Virus record (IMG/VR): IMGVR_UViG_3300026483_000005
Span: 96,183 to 160,182 of that record
DNA: 64,000 nucleotides
Source of the DNA: a virus
Reading direction: 5' to 3' (one strand)
In this document: piece after piece, positions 7,897 to 16,505 of the stretch
Layout of the letters: each line of letters starts with the position of its first letter
Position numbering within the stretch: position 1 is the first letter of the stretch
Notes under the pieces: generated by a model
What the model saw: only the letters and a program-made list of their open reading frames with translations
The model's database searches: none
What the model was told of the DNA's origin: nothing
Translations under genes and position numbers: made by a program

Positions 7897-9116
7897 AAAT
7901 AGCATTAGTATTAGCAAAAGGAGTTGAAGGTTGTGGACTCACAAGACACACAATCGAATTTTATAATTGGCTTATAAAAGAAGGCCATGATGCCACGATT
8001 TATGCAGCGGTAGAAAAGAAATGGCCTCGCCATAAAACTACAGATATTGTTTGCACTGAATTTAAAAGAAAGGATATTCCTAATATCGCTAAAGAACTTG
8101 AAAAAAGTGATGTAGTATATTACACATCGTATCCGCATAAATCAGTAGGAGATGAATTCAACGAAGATTTTATTGAGCACTGTATTTATGGTTTAGAAAA
8201 TCCTATTAAAATAGGAAACTGCTTAGATCATAACACTGCAAACTTAGCAAAGAATTATAAGTATTGGGAAATCATGAAATCAATGGACGCTATGTTCAAC
8301 TATTCTGCAAGATCTAATTTTGCAAATAAATTAAGAGAACATGCACCTGATACTCCATTAATCGAAATGAATCTTAATCCTTATGACTATGATGCATGGT
8401 CTAATATTGTGGTTCCAGTTGAAGAACAAGAAAGAAGAACTACATACTTTGGAAGATTTGCTGGATTTAAAGATCCTTTTAGAATGTTCGATATTATGGA
8501 ACTATTGAAAGGTAATAATTTCGTAACAGAATGTAGAGGAGTTGAAAGATCTATTGGAGCTCTTCCTATGTTTTTACAAGAAGATAGAAAAACTCTAAGA
8601 GAAGATATCTTTGAAGTTCATGAAATCAAAAACCCTGTTACATATCCACAAGTCGAAGACAGAATGTATATGTATGGGCCTTATAATTTAGCAGAAGGAA
8701 TGGCAGAACTTGGAAAATCAATGTTCGGTGCAGAATTCTTTAACTTACCAGAAAGACTCTATGGTTCAATGATTGAATATGCAATGTGTGAGGTTATTGC
8801 AGCGGGAACTATACCACTATTTGACAAACACTGGGGAACTCACGTTATTCACAGAACAGAAGGAGTTCCTTTCATAGAACTTGAAGATTTTGCAATCTTC
8901 GTAGACAAAGAAGATATTGCAGCTTCTATTCCACAGATTTTAGAATTAGCAAACAATAACGAAAGAAGAGAAGAGTTTAGAAAAAACTCTTTAAGATTAG
9001 CTAAATTACACAACGCGCCAGAAGTTGTTAACAATGATCTCTTTGAAGCTATTAACAATGTTAATAAAAGATCAGTAGAAAAACCAGTAGAATTAAAAAC
9101 AGATTCATTATTTTAA
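7893..9116 (+). CDS. T4 alpha-glucosyltransferase-like (AGT) DNA glycosyltransferase
   Basis: This 407-residue protein follows T4 AGT, the GT-B enzyme that adds glucose to 5-hydroxymethylcytosine in DNA, over its length. Shared features are the N-terminal KGVEGCGLTRH loop (T4: RGLEGCGVTKF), the FGRFAGFKDPFRMFD block (T4: GRTTTWKGFYQMFD), GVERSIGALPMF (T4: GLERSPAF) and the sugar-nucleotide site EYAMCEVIAAGTIPLF (T4: EYTHLELGACGTIPVF). T4 AGT has 400 residues, so length also agrees. The next gene is a gp56-type dCTPase, the T4 partner that removes dCTP. The likely role is glycosylation of modified cytosine to resist host nucleases. The donor sugar and acceptor base are unproven, and a dCMP hydroxymethylase was not seen in this window. 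Confidence 0.8.
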   Translation: MKIALVLAKGVEGCGLTRHTIEFYNWLIKEGHDATIYAAVEKKWPRHKTTDIVCTEFKRKDIPNIAKELEKSDVVYYTSYPHKSVGDEFNEDFIEHCIYGLENPIKIGNCLDHNTANLAKNYKYWEIMKSMDAMFNYSARSNFANKLREHAPDTPLIEMNLNPYDYDAWSNIVVPVEEQERRTTYFGRFAGFKDPFRMFDIMELLKGNNFVTECRGVERSIGALPMFLQEDRKTLREDIFEVHEIKNPVTYPQVEDRMYMYGPYNLAEGMAELGKSMFGAEFFNLPERLYGSMIEYAMCEVIAAGTIPLFDKHWGTHVIHRTEGVPFIELEDFAIFVDKEDIAASIPQILELANNNERREEFRKNSLRLAKLHNAPEVVNNDLFEAINNVNKRSVEKPVELKTDSLF

Positions 9117-9126
9117 GTAGAATAAT
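9116..9126 (+). promoter_or_regulatory. Possible promoter, GTAGAATAAT box
   Basis: AGTAGAATAAT lies 27 bases before the ATG at 9153. A near copy (TGTAGAATAAT) lies 25 bases before the sliding clamp start at 14178. It may be a variant of the AGTATAAT box. Confidence 0.35.
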
Positions 9127-9152
9127 AAGTAACATTAAAAAGTAGCGAAAAA

Positions 9153-9620
9153 ATGGCAAACATTGACAACGAATGTAAAGATCTAGAAGTAAAAGATTTT
9201 TACGACCAATCAACAACACACTTAGCAGATATCATGGAAAACCAAAAGAAGATGCAAGAGCAGACTTATGGTTTTAACTTTGATAATATGACAATCCGAG
9301 AAATTATGGATTTCTGGCACTGTAACACACATGCAGTAGTTGACGAAATTCATGAAATGACAGATGCTCTAGGCGGTATTAAAGACGGAAGTGGTAATGC
9401 AGTATGGAAATACTGGAAAAAAGACTTCACTAAGTATGATAAGTTAAAAATTTCTGACATGTCCGAAGGCGACAAAAAAGAATTGTATATGGAATGGGTA
9501 GACATTCTACACTTCTTTATTAATTACGCCGCTTCAATTGGGCTAGATGCTAAAACAGCATACAACTACTACTTCGCAAAAGCAGAAGAGAATGTTAACC
9601 GTCAGAAAAATAACTATTAA
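9153..9620 (+). CDS. 56: dCTPase/dUTPase, T4 gp56 type
   Basis: A 155-residue all-alpha NTP pyrophosphatase. Metal-binding motifs are E65xxE68 (DEIHEM) and E114xxD117 (EWVDILHFF). The segments AVWKYWKK, SDMSEGDKKEL and the C-terminal AKAEENVNRQKNNY line up with T4 gp56 (AVWKKWKA, DEMSPEDQ, KNKENFARQDNGY). In T4, gp56 hydrolyses dCTP and dUTP so that only modified cytosine enters DNA and dCMP becomes available for hydroxymethylation. Its position between the AGT-like gene and the polymerase strengthens that reading. It overlaps the polymerase start by one base. The family also includes plain dUTPases, so specificity for dCTP is inferred. Confidence 0.85.
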   Translation: MANIDNECKDLEVKDFYDQSTTHLADIMENQKKMQEQTYGFNFDNMTIREIMDFWHCNTHAVVDEIHEMTDALGGIKDGSGNAVWKYWKKDFTKYDKLKISDMSEGDKKELYMEWVDILHFFINYAASIGLDAKTAYNYYFAKAEENVNRQKNNY

Positions 9621-11017
9621 TGATATTAGATATTGAACAGAGAGACAGGGATGTTATCATCTCTTACTACGACACCGAAGGTAAAGTAGCATTTAAACAA
9701 TATCCAATTTCACAGTATCAGAACTGGTATGTATGTAATGATAATGATAAAGGCAGAAGTCTAGATCATAAAAACTGGGATGGCAGATCAGTCAAACTAG
9801 GAAGTGCAAGAAGATATAATAAGTTTTCTTTAACTTATTTCTTAGATTCATTACCCGCAAAGGATAAAGAAGAAATCTTTGCATACAATATGCCTAAAAC
9901 ATACTTCGTCGATATTGAAACTGAAATCGTAGATGGCTTTCCAAAAGCTGAAGAAGCTAAAAGTAGAATCCTATCATTTTCCATAATTACACCAGAACAT
10001 AAAGCTATTGTATTAGGATTGGAAGATATGGATTCTAAAAGCATCCAAAAAATTGAAGACGATACTAATAAGTATTTCAAAGACTTTGATCAGGATTGGG
10101 AATTCAAATATCAGAAATTCGAGTCAGAATATGACATGGTCTATACGTTCTTAATGAAGTTCCTACCTAAGTTTCCAATGATGACAGGCTGGAACTTTAT
10201 TAATTATGATTGGCAATATATTGTAAACAGATGTAAAAGATTACAAATTGATATTGCTGAAGTTTCTATGACACAATCTTTGGATAGAAATGACAGCAGA
10301 CCCTTACATATTGGAATCTTAGATTACATGCAATTATATGATAAGTATGATAGAAGTGTAAAGGTAAAAGAATCTAATGCACTTGATTATGTCTCAGGTC
10401 AAGTTCTTAATGTTAACAAGATTAAATTTACAGGATCTCTACAGGATTTATATAGGGATGATTTTGTAAAATACATTTACTACAATGTAGTCGATTCCGT
10501 ATTGGTTTATTATATAGATCAAAAGTTGAAATCGATGGAAGTTCTTTTAACCTTGGCAAACATCACAAAGATGCCTCTATATAAAGCAGCATCGCCAGTG
10601 GCAGTTACAGAATCTCTGATTGCACGAAAATTATCAGAAGAAGGTAAACGAATTGGATCTGAAAAGAAGGAAGACAGTGAAAAGAATGCACAATATGCCG
10701 GTGCTTATGTAAAAGAACCCATTACTGGATATTATGCAGGTGTAAGTGCATTTGACTTTGCATCACTATATCCTTCTATAATGAGACAATTTAATATTTC
10801 ACCTGACGCCTTTGTTGAAAAGGTAGCAAAGCATGAAGTCGCTGAGCGAAGAAAGGATAAAGAAGTAATCGTTTGTGAAAACGGAGTAGTCTATAAACAA
10901 GAGACTTCAATGTTAAAGAAAATTCTAGGAGATTTATATGATCAGCGTAAAGATTATAAACAAACCTCATACGAATATTTCACTAAAGCCGACAGACTTA
11001 AAAAAAGATTAAGATAA
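9620..11017 (+). CDS. 43: DNA polymerase gp43, N-terminal part (exonuclease and palm start)
   Basis: A 465-residue family B polymerase fragment. It holds the 3'-5' exonuclease motifs YFVDIETE (D98, E100) and TGWNFINYDWQY, and polymerase motif A, FDFASLYPSIMRQFN (about 376-390). It stops shortly after the LYDQRKDYK helix. Motifs B and C are missing here and are found in the gene at 14937-16136, so the enzyme must be assembled from two chains. Together they have about 864 residues, near T4 gp43 (898). The break falls in the helix-rich stretch of the fingers before motif B, a position that can tolerate a chain break. A structured gap and three genes separate the halves. Confidence 0.93.
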   Translation: MILDIEQRDRDVIISYYDTEGKVAFKQYPISQYQNWYVCNDNDKGRSLDHKNWDGRSVKLGSARRYNKFSLTYFLDSLPAKDKEEIFAYNMPKTYFVDIETEIVDGFPKAEEAKSRILSFSIITPEHKAIVLGLEDMDSKSIQKIEDDTNKYFKDFDQDWEFKYQKFESEYDMVYTFLMKFLPKFPMMTGWNFINYDWQYIVNRCKRLQIDIAEVSMTQSLDRNDSRPLHIGILDYMQLYDKYDRSVKVKESNALDYVSGQVLNVNKIKFTGSLQDLYRDDFVKYIYYNVVDSVLVYYIDQKLKSMEVLLTLANITKMPLYKAASPVAVTESLIARKLSEEGKRIGSEKKEDSEKNAQYAGAYVKEPITGYYAGVSAFDFASLYPSIMRQFNISPDAFVEKVAKHEVAERRKDKEVIVCENGVVYKQETSMLKKILGDLYDQRKDYKQTSYEYFTKADRLKKRLR

Positions 11018-11024
11018 TCTTTTT

Positions 11025-11102
11025 GTCTCGAGAGGCAGTCCATTATTCTACATGAATATATAGACTACTAACGAGACCAATCTGTTACCAGTTGGTCTTT
11101 TG
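11025..11102 (+). promoter_or_regulatory. Structured RNA element with terminator, upstream of nrdB
   Basis: Two mutually exclusive foldings are visible. GTCTCG (11025-11030) can pair with CGAGAC (11072-11077), closing an inner stem AGTC with GACT. Alternatively AGACCAA (11074-11080) pairs with TTGGTCT (11092-11098) followed by T, a terminator-like hairpin. Bases 11074-11077 belong to both. The loop also contains GAATATATAG (11054-11063), which matches the late promoter motif. The arrangement resembles an attenuator controlling nrdB-nrdA, or a scar left where the polymerase gene was split. Confidence 0.5.
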
Positions 11103-11145
11103 TAGACTTTAGGAACTAGTTAAAAAATTTAAGAAAACATAATTT

Positions 11146-12153
11146 ATGAAACCATCAATATTTAAAGAAAGAATAGAATACAAACCGTTTGAATATCCAG
11201 TATATTATACTGAAGGATGGTTAAAACAAGCACAGGCGTTTTGGTTACATACCGAAATTTCAATGCAAGGCGATGTCAAGGATTGGAATGAAACACTTAC
11301 AGATTCTGAAAAGAATTTAGTTGGAAATATTCTTTTGGGGTTTGCACAAACTGAATGTGCAGTTTCAGATTATTGGACAGGGATGGTTACTGATTGGTTT
11401 CCTAAATGGGAAATCAAACACATGGCAATGTTGTTTGGTTCTCAAGAAACTATTCATGCAACCGCTTACTCTTATTTAAATGAAACATTAGGCCTTGAAG
11501 ATTTTGAAGCATTCTTACATGAACCAACAACAGCAGAAAGATTCGATTATTTAATGAATACAGAAGCAGAATATACTCATGAAGACCTTTTGAAAAATCC
11601 AACAGCTAGGAAGGATGTTGCTAGATCTTTAGCAATATTCAGTGCATTTGGAGAAGGAGTTGCATTATACTCTTCATTCGCCGTTCTTTATTCTTTTCAA
11701 ATGAGAAATAAACTTAAGGGAATCGGACAACAAATGAAGTGGTCAGTTAGGGATGAATCTCTTCATTCAAAAATGGGTTGTCAATTATTTAACCACATGT
11801 GCGAAGAATATACTGATCTTAGAGATTCAGTTCAATCTCAAGTAGAAGAAGCAGCTAAGTTAATGGTTGAAATGGAAATGAAGTTTATTGATAAGATGTT
11901 TGAAATGGGAGATTTAGAAAATCTTAAGAAAGAAGATCTTAAAGAATTTATTAAGAAAAGAGCTAATGAAAAATTAGCAGAAATAGGATATCAATCTATC
12001 TTTGAATACAATGAAGAAAGTGCTTCAGAATTAGATTGGTTCTATCACTTAACAGGTGGACATACACATACGGATTTCTTTGCAGTAAGACCTACTGATT
12101 ATTCTAAAGCAGGCGAAGATGAAAACTGGGATGAAGACGATTTGTTTTCATAA
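11146..12153 (+). CDS. nrdB: Ribonucleotide reductase class I, small subunit
   Basis: A 335-residue ferritin-like R2 subunit. The first-helix metal ligand is probably E70 (AQTECAVSD, where E. coli has Asp). Then come E101 and H104 in ETIHATAY with the radical tyrosine at Y108, E170 (FGEGVALY), and E204/H207 in RDESLH. All ligands and the radical site are thus present. It houses the di-metal centre that generates the radical used by NrdA to make deoxynucleotides. It is followed after 27 bases by nrdA. The C-terminus is acidic (DENWDEDDLFS), as expected for docking to NrdA. Confidence 0.95.
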   Translation: MKPSIFKERIEYKPFEYPVYYTEGWLKQAQAFWLHTEISMQGDVKDWNETLTDSEKNLVGNILLGFAQTECAVSDYWTGMVTDWFPKWEIKHMAMLFGSQETIHATAYSYLNETLGLEDFEAFLHEPTTAERFDYLMNTEAEYTHEDLLKNPTARKDVARSLAIFSAFGEGVALYSSFAVLYSFQMRNKLKGIGQQMKWSVRDESLHSKMGCQLFNHMCEEYTDLRDSVQSQVEEAAKLMVEMEMKFIDKMFEMGDLENLKKEDLKEFIKKRANEKLAEIGYQSIFEYNEESASELDWFYHLTGGHTHTDFFAVRPTDYSKAGEDENWDEDDLFS

Positions 12154-12180
12154 CAAATCAATAATTCTAATATAAAATAT

Positions 12181-14031
12181 ATGATGATAAGAAATTACAA
12201 CGACGCACCAAACCCCGAATACAATGAAAAGGGAAAAGAAAGAAACTTCGGAGAATCTGAAGGATGGAAATTAGGAGTAGACTTCCCAGTATGGGCTAAT
12301 ACTGAAGTTTATGTAAAAACTGTTTCTAAGGGATATTTACTAGAAGGAGAAACTCCAAAGGATGCATACTGGAGAGTATCGACAACAGTTGCACAAAGAT
12401 TAAGAAAGCCAGAATTAGCAAGTAAATTCTTTGATTATATGTGGAAAGGATGGTTAAATCTTGCAACTCCAGTTTTTTCAAACACGGGTTCAGAAAGAGG
12501 TCTTCCAATTTCATGTTTCGGTATAGATGTAGCAGATTCAATTCACGATATAGGTTCAAAGAATTTAGAATTAATGTTACTTGCTAAACATGGAGGCGGT
12601 GTTGGTATCGGAGTAAATCAGATAAGACCGGCAGGAGCAACCATTACAGGAAACGGAACTTCAGACGGAGTAGTTCCATTTATAAAAATTTATGATTCTA
12701 CTATTTTAGCAACTAATCAAGGTTCAGTAAGAAGAGGTGCAGCGTCAGTCAATATAGATATAGAACATGATGATTTTTGGGAATGGTTAGAGGTTAGAGA
12801 ACCTAAGGGTGATGTAAATAGACAATGTTTAAACGTACATCAATGTATCGTAGTATCTGACGGGTTTATGCAAAAGATCGAGGCTGGAGATAAAGAAGCT
12901 CGTAAAAGATGGGCCGCTGTGATTAGAAAAAGAAGAGCAACAGGAGAACCTTATATAATGTTTAAGGGTAATATCAATAGAATGAATCCGGATGCGTATA
13001 AGCAAAATGGTTTAAAGGTTTATATGACTAACATCTGTTCTGAGATTACTTTACACACCGATGAAAATCATTCATTTGTATGTTGTTTATCTTCTGTGAA
13101 TCTTAAAAGATATGAAGAATGGAAAGATACTGATTTAATCTATACTGCAACTTACTTTTTAGATGGAGTTCTTCAGGAGTTTATTCATAGAGCGAAATAT
13201 ATGAGAGGCTTTGAAAATGCAGTAAGATCCGCTGAAAAGGGTAGAGCATTAGGTTTAGGAGTTCTCGGATGGCATACTTATTTACAAGATAGAAATATTC
13301 CATTCGATTCTTTGACAGCTCAATTTGAAACTAGAAAGATATTTTCTCAAATCAAAGTAGAAAGTGAAAGAGCAAGTAGAGATTTAGCTACAGAATTTGG
13401 AGAACCTCTTTGGTGTGTAGGAACTGGAATGAGAAACACACACTTAAGAGCAATTGCTCCTACTGTTTCTAATTCTAAATTAGCAGGAAATGTTTCACCA
13501 GGCATTGAACCATGGGCAGCAAATGTATTTACTGAACAAACTGCAAAAGGAACTTTTATTAGAAAGAACCCTGCACTTGAAAATATGTTAACTAAGATCA
13601 AGCAAAATAAGAAAACAGTATGGGACAAAATACTAGAAGACGGTGGTTCAGTTCAAGGCGTTGATGTATTAGGAGAATATTGGGTAAAGGAAGGAAGTAG
13701 TGATGCCCCGATTAAGCAAGCCACTTATGACAAATTAACAGATCACGAAAAGGATCTTTATATTTCTGTTAAAGATGTATTTAGAACCTTTAAAGAAATT
13801 AATCAAATGGAATTAGTTAAACAAGCTGGTGTAAGACAACAATATATTGATCAAGCAGTTTCATTAAATTTAGCTTTTCCTACACAGGCTGAACCTAAAT
13901 ATATTAATCAAGTTCATTTAGAAGCTTATAAGCAGGGAATAAAAACTCTTTATTATATGAGAACAGAATCTGTATTAAGAGGAGACATCGCACAGCGAGC
14001 AATGGAAGATTGTTTAGCATGTGATGGATAA
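12181..14031 (+). CDS. nrdA: Ribonucleotide reductase class I, large subunit
   Basis: A 616-residue catalytic subunit. Visible hallmarks are ISCFG with redox C112, the loop GGGVGIGVNQIRPAG, active-site NICSEI (N284, C286 as the thiyl radical, E288), the partner cysteine in FVCCLSS (301/302), the phosphate-binding PTVSNSKLAGNVSPG, and the C-terminal CLACDG cysteine pair that is re-reduced by thioredoxin or glutaredoxin. It is shorter than T4 NrdA (754) and I do not see an N-terminal ATP-cone, so dATP feedback inhibition may be absent. That would suit a phage making large amounts of DNA. Confidence 0.95.
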   Translation: MMIRNYNDAPNPEYNEKGKERNFGESEGWKLGVDFPVWANTEVYVKTVSKGYLLEGETPKDAYWRVSTTVAQRLRKPELASKFFDYMWKGWLNLATPVFSNTGSERGLPISCFGIDVADSIHDIGSKNLELMLLAKHGGGVGIGVNQIRPAGATITGNGTSDGVVPFIKIYDSTILATNQGSVRRGAASVNIDIEHDDFWEWLEVREPKGDVNRQCLNVHQCIVVSDGFMQKIEAGDKEARKRWAAVIRKRRATGEPYIMFKGNINRMNPDAYKQNGLKVYMTNICSEITLHTDENHSFVCCLSSVNLKRYEEWKDTDLIYTATYFLDGVLQEFIHRAKYMRGFENAVRSAEKGRALGLGVLGWHTYLQDRNIPFDSLTAQFETRKIFSQIKVESERASRDLATEFGEPLWCVGTGMRNTHLRAIAPTVSNSKLAGNVSPGIEPWAANVFTEQTAKGTFIRKNPALENMLTKIKQNKKTVWDKILEDGGSVQGVDVLGEYWVKEGSSDAPIKQATYDKLTDHEKDLYISVKDVFRTFKEINQMELVKQAGVRQQYIDQAVSLNLAFPTQAEPKYINQVHLEAYKQGIKTLYYMRTESVLRGDIAQRAMEDCLACDG

Positions 14032-14038
14032 GATTAGT

Positions 14039-14120
14039 TGTGGTTAAGTCCACTTCTTAGGACCGAGATAGTTCTCGGATCGAGGCCAGGAGTTCGCTAC
14101 TTCCTGGCCTCACTTTTTTT
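14039..14120 (+). terminator. Three consecutive hairpins ending in a strong terminator
   Basis: GTGG/CCAC (14040-14053), CCGAGA/TCTCGG (14063-14078) and a 10-bp perfect stem GAGGCCAGGA/TCCTGGCCTC (14082-14111) followed by T7. The last is a strong terminator for nrdBA. The two small hairpins before it are unexplained. Confidence 0.8.
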
Positions 14121-14177
14121 ACTGAAACTATTTGTGATTTTTGTGTAGAATAATAAACAAATAAAAATTATACATTC

Positions 14178-14933
14178 ATGAAAATTTCAATCAGTAAGGT
14201 CGATTCAAACAACTTCATCGGCTTCGTTAATAGACTTAAAGTAATTGATTCTTTTGTCTATTTTAAATTAAAAGATGGTGTCGTACAGGCATCCGCTTAT
14301 TTACCACAAAGAGATGCTGTTAAGCATCACAGAATGCCGATTTCTCAAGTTTTTCAAATCGAAGATGGTGAAATCTCTACAGACAAAGAATTAAAGATTG
14401 CATTCTTTGACGCTTCTAAAATAACAGATGCATTCAAACAATTTGACTATGATGCTATTTCAGCTGAAATCGAATTCGTTGAAAACGAAGAAGATTGTGT
14501 TGCAACTACATTCAAAATATTTAATGATGAATTAGAAATTACACTTGCATGTTCAGAGCCATCTTTAGGTTATAAAGATCTAACTGATGCACAGATTCAA
14601 GGTATCTTTAACACCGAAGCTTCTACTTTTAAATTCGATTTAGATTACACTTCACTTGCAAAGGTAAGAAACCTATTCTCTTTAGATAAAGAAGAAACGT
14701 TCTCAATAAATGCAAACGGAAATGGTGTAAAGCTTTTAGGAAAAACCTACAACATGTTAGTAACACCAGATTATGACGGTGAATCAGGAACTAACGTTAC
14801 ATTATTCAAAAAATATCTTAACCTTTTAGATAAAGAAGATTACACTGCCCATGTATTAGACAATAGAGTAGTTCTTAGATCTAATGATTCAGAAACTTTG
14901 CTAACGATTGCAACTTGCCAAACAGCAGAGTAA
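14178..14933 (+). CDS. 45: DNA sliding clamp, gp45-like
   Basis: A 251-residue, strand-rich acidic protein with the repeated two-domain pattern of a trimeric clamp, close in length to T4 gp45 (228). The N-terminal block (SFVYFKLKDGVVQASAYLP) and the C-terminal half (FSINANGNGVKLLGKTYN, then VVLRSNDSETLLTIAT) look like clamp strands. Sequence similarity to T4 is low, so the call leans on fold pattern and on its place immediately before the polymerase C-terminal gene. In T4 the clamp tethers gp43 and also activates late transcription with gp33 and gp55; a gp55-type gene is present here. Confidence 0.75.
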   Translation: MKISISKVDSNNFIGFVNRLKVIDSFVYFKLKDGVVQASAYLPQRDAVKHHRMPISQVFQIEDGEISTDKELKIAFFDASKITDAFKQFDYDAISAEIEFVENEEDCVATTFKIFNDELEITLACSEPSLGYKDLTDAQIQGIFNTEASTFKFDLDYTSLAKVRNLFSLDKEETFSINANGNGVKLLGKTYNMLVTPDYDGESGTNVTLFKKYLNLLDKEDYTAHVLDNRVVLRSNDSETLLTIATCQTAE

Positions 14934-14936
14934 TTT

Positions 14937-16136
14937 ATGGATATAAACACACTAATTAACAAGCCCGAAGACGACCTTACACGGGATGAAATGCAAACCT
15001 TGGCGGATCACTATCAAACAATGTCCGCCAAGTTTACTGCATACGAACAGGCCGTTAAAGTAACTCTTAACTCGATCTATGGTGCATTTGGTAATAAGTG
15101 GTTTCACTTTTTTAATATAGACATTGCAGAATCTATTACACTACAAGGACAGAATGCAATTCTATATTCTGAAAAGATTCTTAATAAATATTTTCAAGAG
15201 TTTTGGCCTAAAGATACTGTGGTCCATGAACATTTCAATATTTCTATTAAGAATAAATTAGTAAGACCTTCCGTGGTTTATATTGATACAGATTCATGTT
15301 ACGTTCAGTTTGAAGAAATGTATGAATCTATTGAATGGCTAGGAGATAATAAACTACCAATTGATAAGTTTATTATGGAATTATATACGTTCAGAATCAA
15401 AGACTATATCACGAAATGTATGGCAAAGTATGCCGAAGTTACGAACACAGACAACTTTTTATATTTCGATTTAGAAACAATTGCATATTCAGGAATATGG
15501 TTAGCTAAAAAGAAATATTTACAAGACATTGCATGGGAAGATAAGCTCGAAGTAGACGATAGATACCCTTCTCTTAAGAAGATTAAGACGATTGGATTTG
15601 ATACTATTCAATCTTCTACTCCTACATTAGCAAGAAAGCATTTGACTGAAGCTCTTAAATTGATTTTATCTGAAAAGCCAACTGCAGAGATGTTAAGTAG
15701 ATTAGTTTCTTTTTTGAAAACGGCAAAGAAAGAGTTTAAGATGTCTAATGTTGATGAAATAGCTTTCAATAAAAGAACTAATAATATTGAAAAATACATT
15801 GTAGATGATACGATAGAATTTCAATATGGTTTAAAATGTCCTCCGAACGTCAAGGCAGCAGGATTCTATAACTTCTTAATGAATCAGAATCCAAAATATA
15901 AAAACAAGTATAAAATGATTGGTAATGGCGAAAAGCTAAAATTATATCATTGTAAACATAATGTATGTGAAATGTATGCATATCAACCAGGTGCCCATCC
16001 TTATGAAATTGCACCACAGGTAGATTATGAAACACAATTTGAAAAATCTGTAATAGATCCTATCAATAGAGTATTATCTTCAGTAGGTCTTCAGAGACTA
16101 AACAGAAATCTAATATATTCATCTTCATTATTCTAA
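14937..16136 (+). CDS. 43: DNA polymerase gp43, C-terminal part (motifs B and C, thumb)
   Basis: A 399-residue fragment carrying motif B, KVTLNSIYGAFGNK (41-54), and the catalytic motif C, YIDTDSCYV (about 115-123), followed by the thumb region. The first 40 residues (MDINTLINKPEDDL...) are helical and would continue the fingers helix at the end of the N-terminal chain. It begins 3 bases after the clamp gene. The C-terminus, QRLNRNLIYSSSLF, ends in a hydrophobic SLF reminiscent of clamp-binding peptides. No Cys/Ser or Asn residues typical of split inteins are seen at the break, so reassembly is probably non-covalent. Confidence 0.92.
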   Translation: MDINTLINKPEDDLTRDEMQTLADHYQTMSAKFTAYEQAVKVTLNSIYGAFGNKWFHFFNIDIAESITLQGQNAILYSEKILNKYFQEFWPKDTVVHEHFNISIKNKLVRPSVVYIDTDSCYVQFEEMYESIEWLGDNKLPIDKFIMELYTFRIKDYITKCMAKYAEVTNTDNFLYFDLETIAYSGIWLAKKKYLQDIAWEDKLEVDDRYPSLKKIKTIGFDTIQSSTPTLARKHLTEALKLILSEKPTAEMLSRLVSFLKTAKKEFKMSNVDEIAFNKRTNNIEKYIVDDTIEFQYGLKCPPNVKAAGFYNFLMNQNPKYKNKYKMIGNGEKLKLYHCKHNVCEMYAYQPGAHPYEIAPQVDYETQFEKSVIDPINRVLSSVGLQRLNRNLIYSSSLF

Positions 16137-16147
16137 AAATAAACAAA

Positions 16148-16324
16148 ATGGATTTTAAAAGTAAAATAATAGAATTGGTTGAACAAACCCCTAATAATTA
16201 TGAATTAGGAGATAAGGTAAGAAAAATGATTTGGCCTTTAATTTTTAAAGAAAAAACAATTTCAAATGATCCTAAACAAATTAGTATCTTTGACGAAATA
16301 GAAGAAAGAAAAAACAATGCTTGA
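16148..16324 (+). CDS. Small protein of unknown function
   Basis: An ATG at 16148 with an A-rich leader opens a 58-residue frame (starts MDFKSKIIELVEQ) that ends at 16322-16324, overlapping the next gene start by 8 bases. Lysine- and glutamate-rich, with one hydrophobic patch (MIWPLIF). No family recognised. Confidence 0.5.
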   Translation: MDFKSKIIELVEQTPNNYELGDKVRKMIWPLIFKEKTISNDPKQISIFDEIEERKNNA

Positions 16325-16505
16325 TCCAAATAATCTTACGGAAGAACAGAATGTATTTGTTGCAAAATACAAAACACTCTATAATAGGCTAGTTTCTCTT
16401 CAAGAAAAAATGGATTCTATGAAAAAGGAATCCGATGTTCTTATTAAAGAACTCGAAACACTAAGAAAACAAGAAAAAAACATATTTAAAAATGGCAAAA
16501 AATAA
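16317..16505 (+). CDS. Small coiled-coil protein upstream of uvsX
   Basis: A 62-residue protein whose residues 18-55 form a heptad-like coiled coil (LVSLQEKMDSMKKESDV). It overlaps uvsX by 14 bases. It could be an accessory factor for recombination because of its coupling to uvsX, but no sequence motif supports a specific role. Confidence 0.5.
   Translation: MLDPNNLTEEQNVFVAKYKTLYNRLVSLQEKMDSMKKESDVLIKELETLRKQEKNIFKNGKK

Noticed and set aside
7893-9116. Capsular or LPS-type glycosyltransferase
   Set aside because: General GT-B family membership would allow it, but the AGT-specific blocks along the whole protein and the adjacent dCTPase make the DNA glycosyltransferase reading better.
11018-11145. 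Group I intron or homing endonuclease explaining the split polymerase
   Set aside because: The gap is only 128 bases, has no endonuclease frame and I cannot identify an intron core (P3-P8); left as an unexplained structured gap.
9620-16136. Split intein joining the two polymerase halves
   Set aside because: No intein blocks, and no Cys/Ser/Thr at the start of the C-terminal chain or Asn/Gln at the break; both chains simply start and stop in normal fashion.
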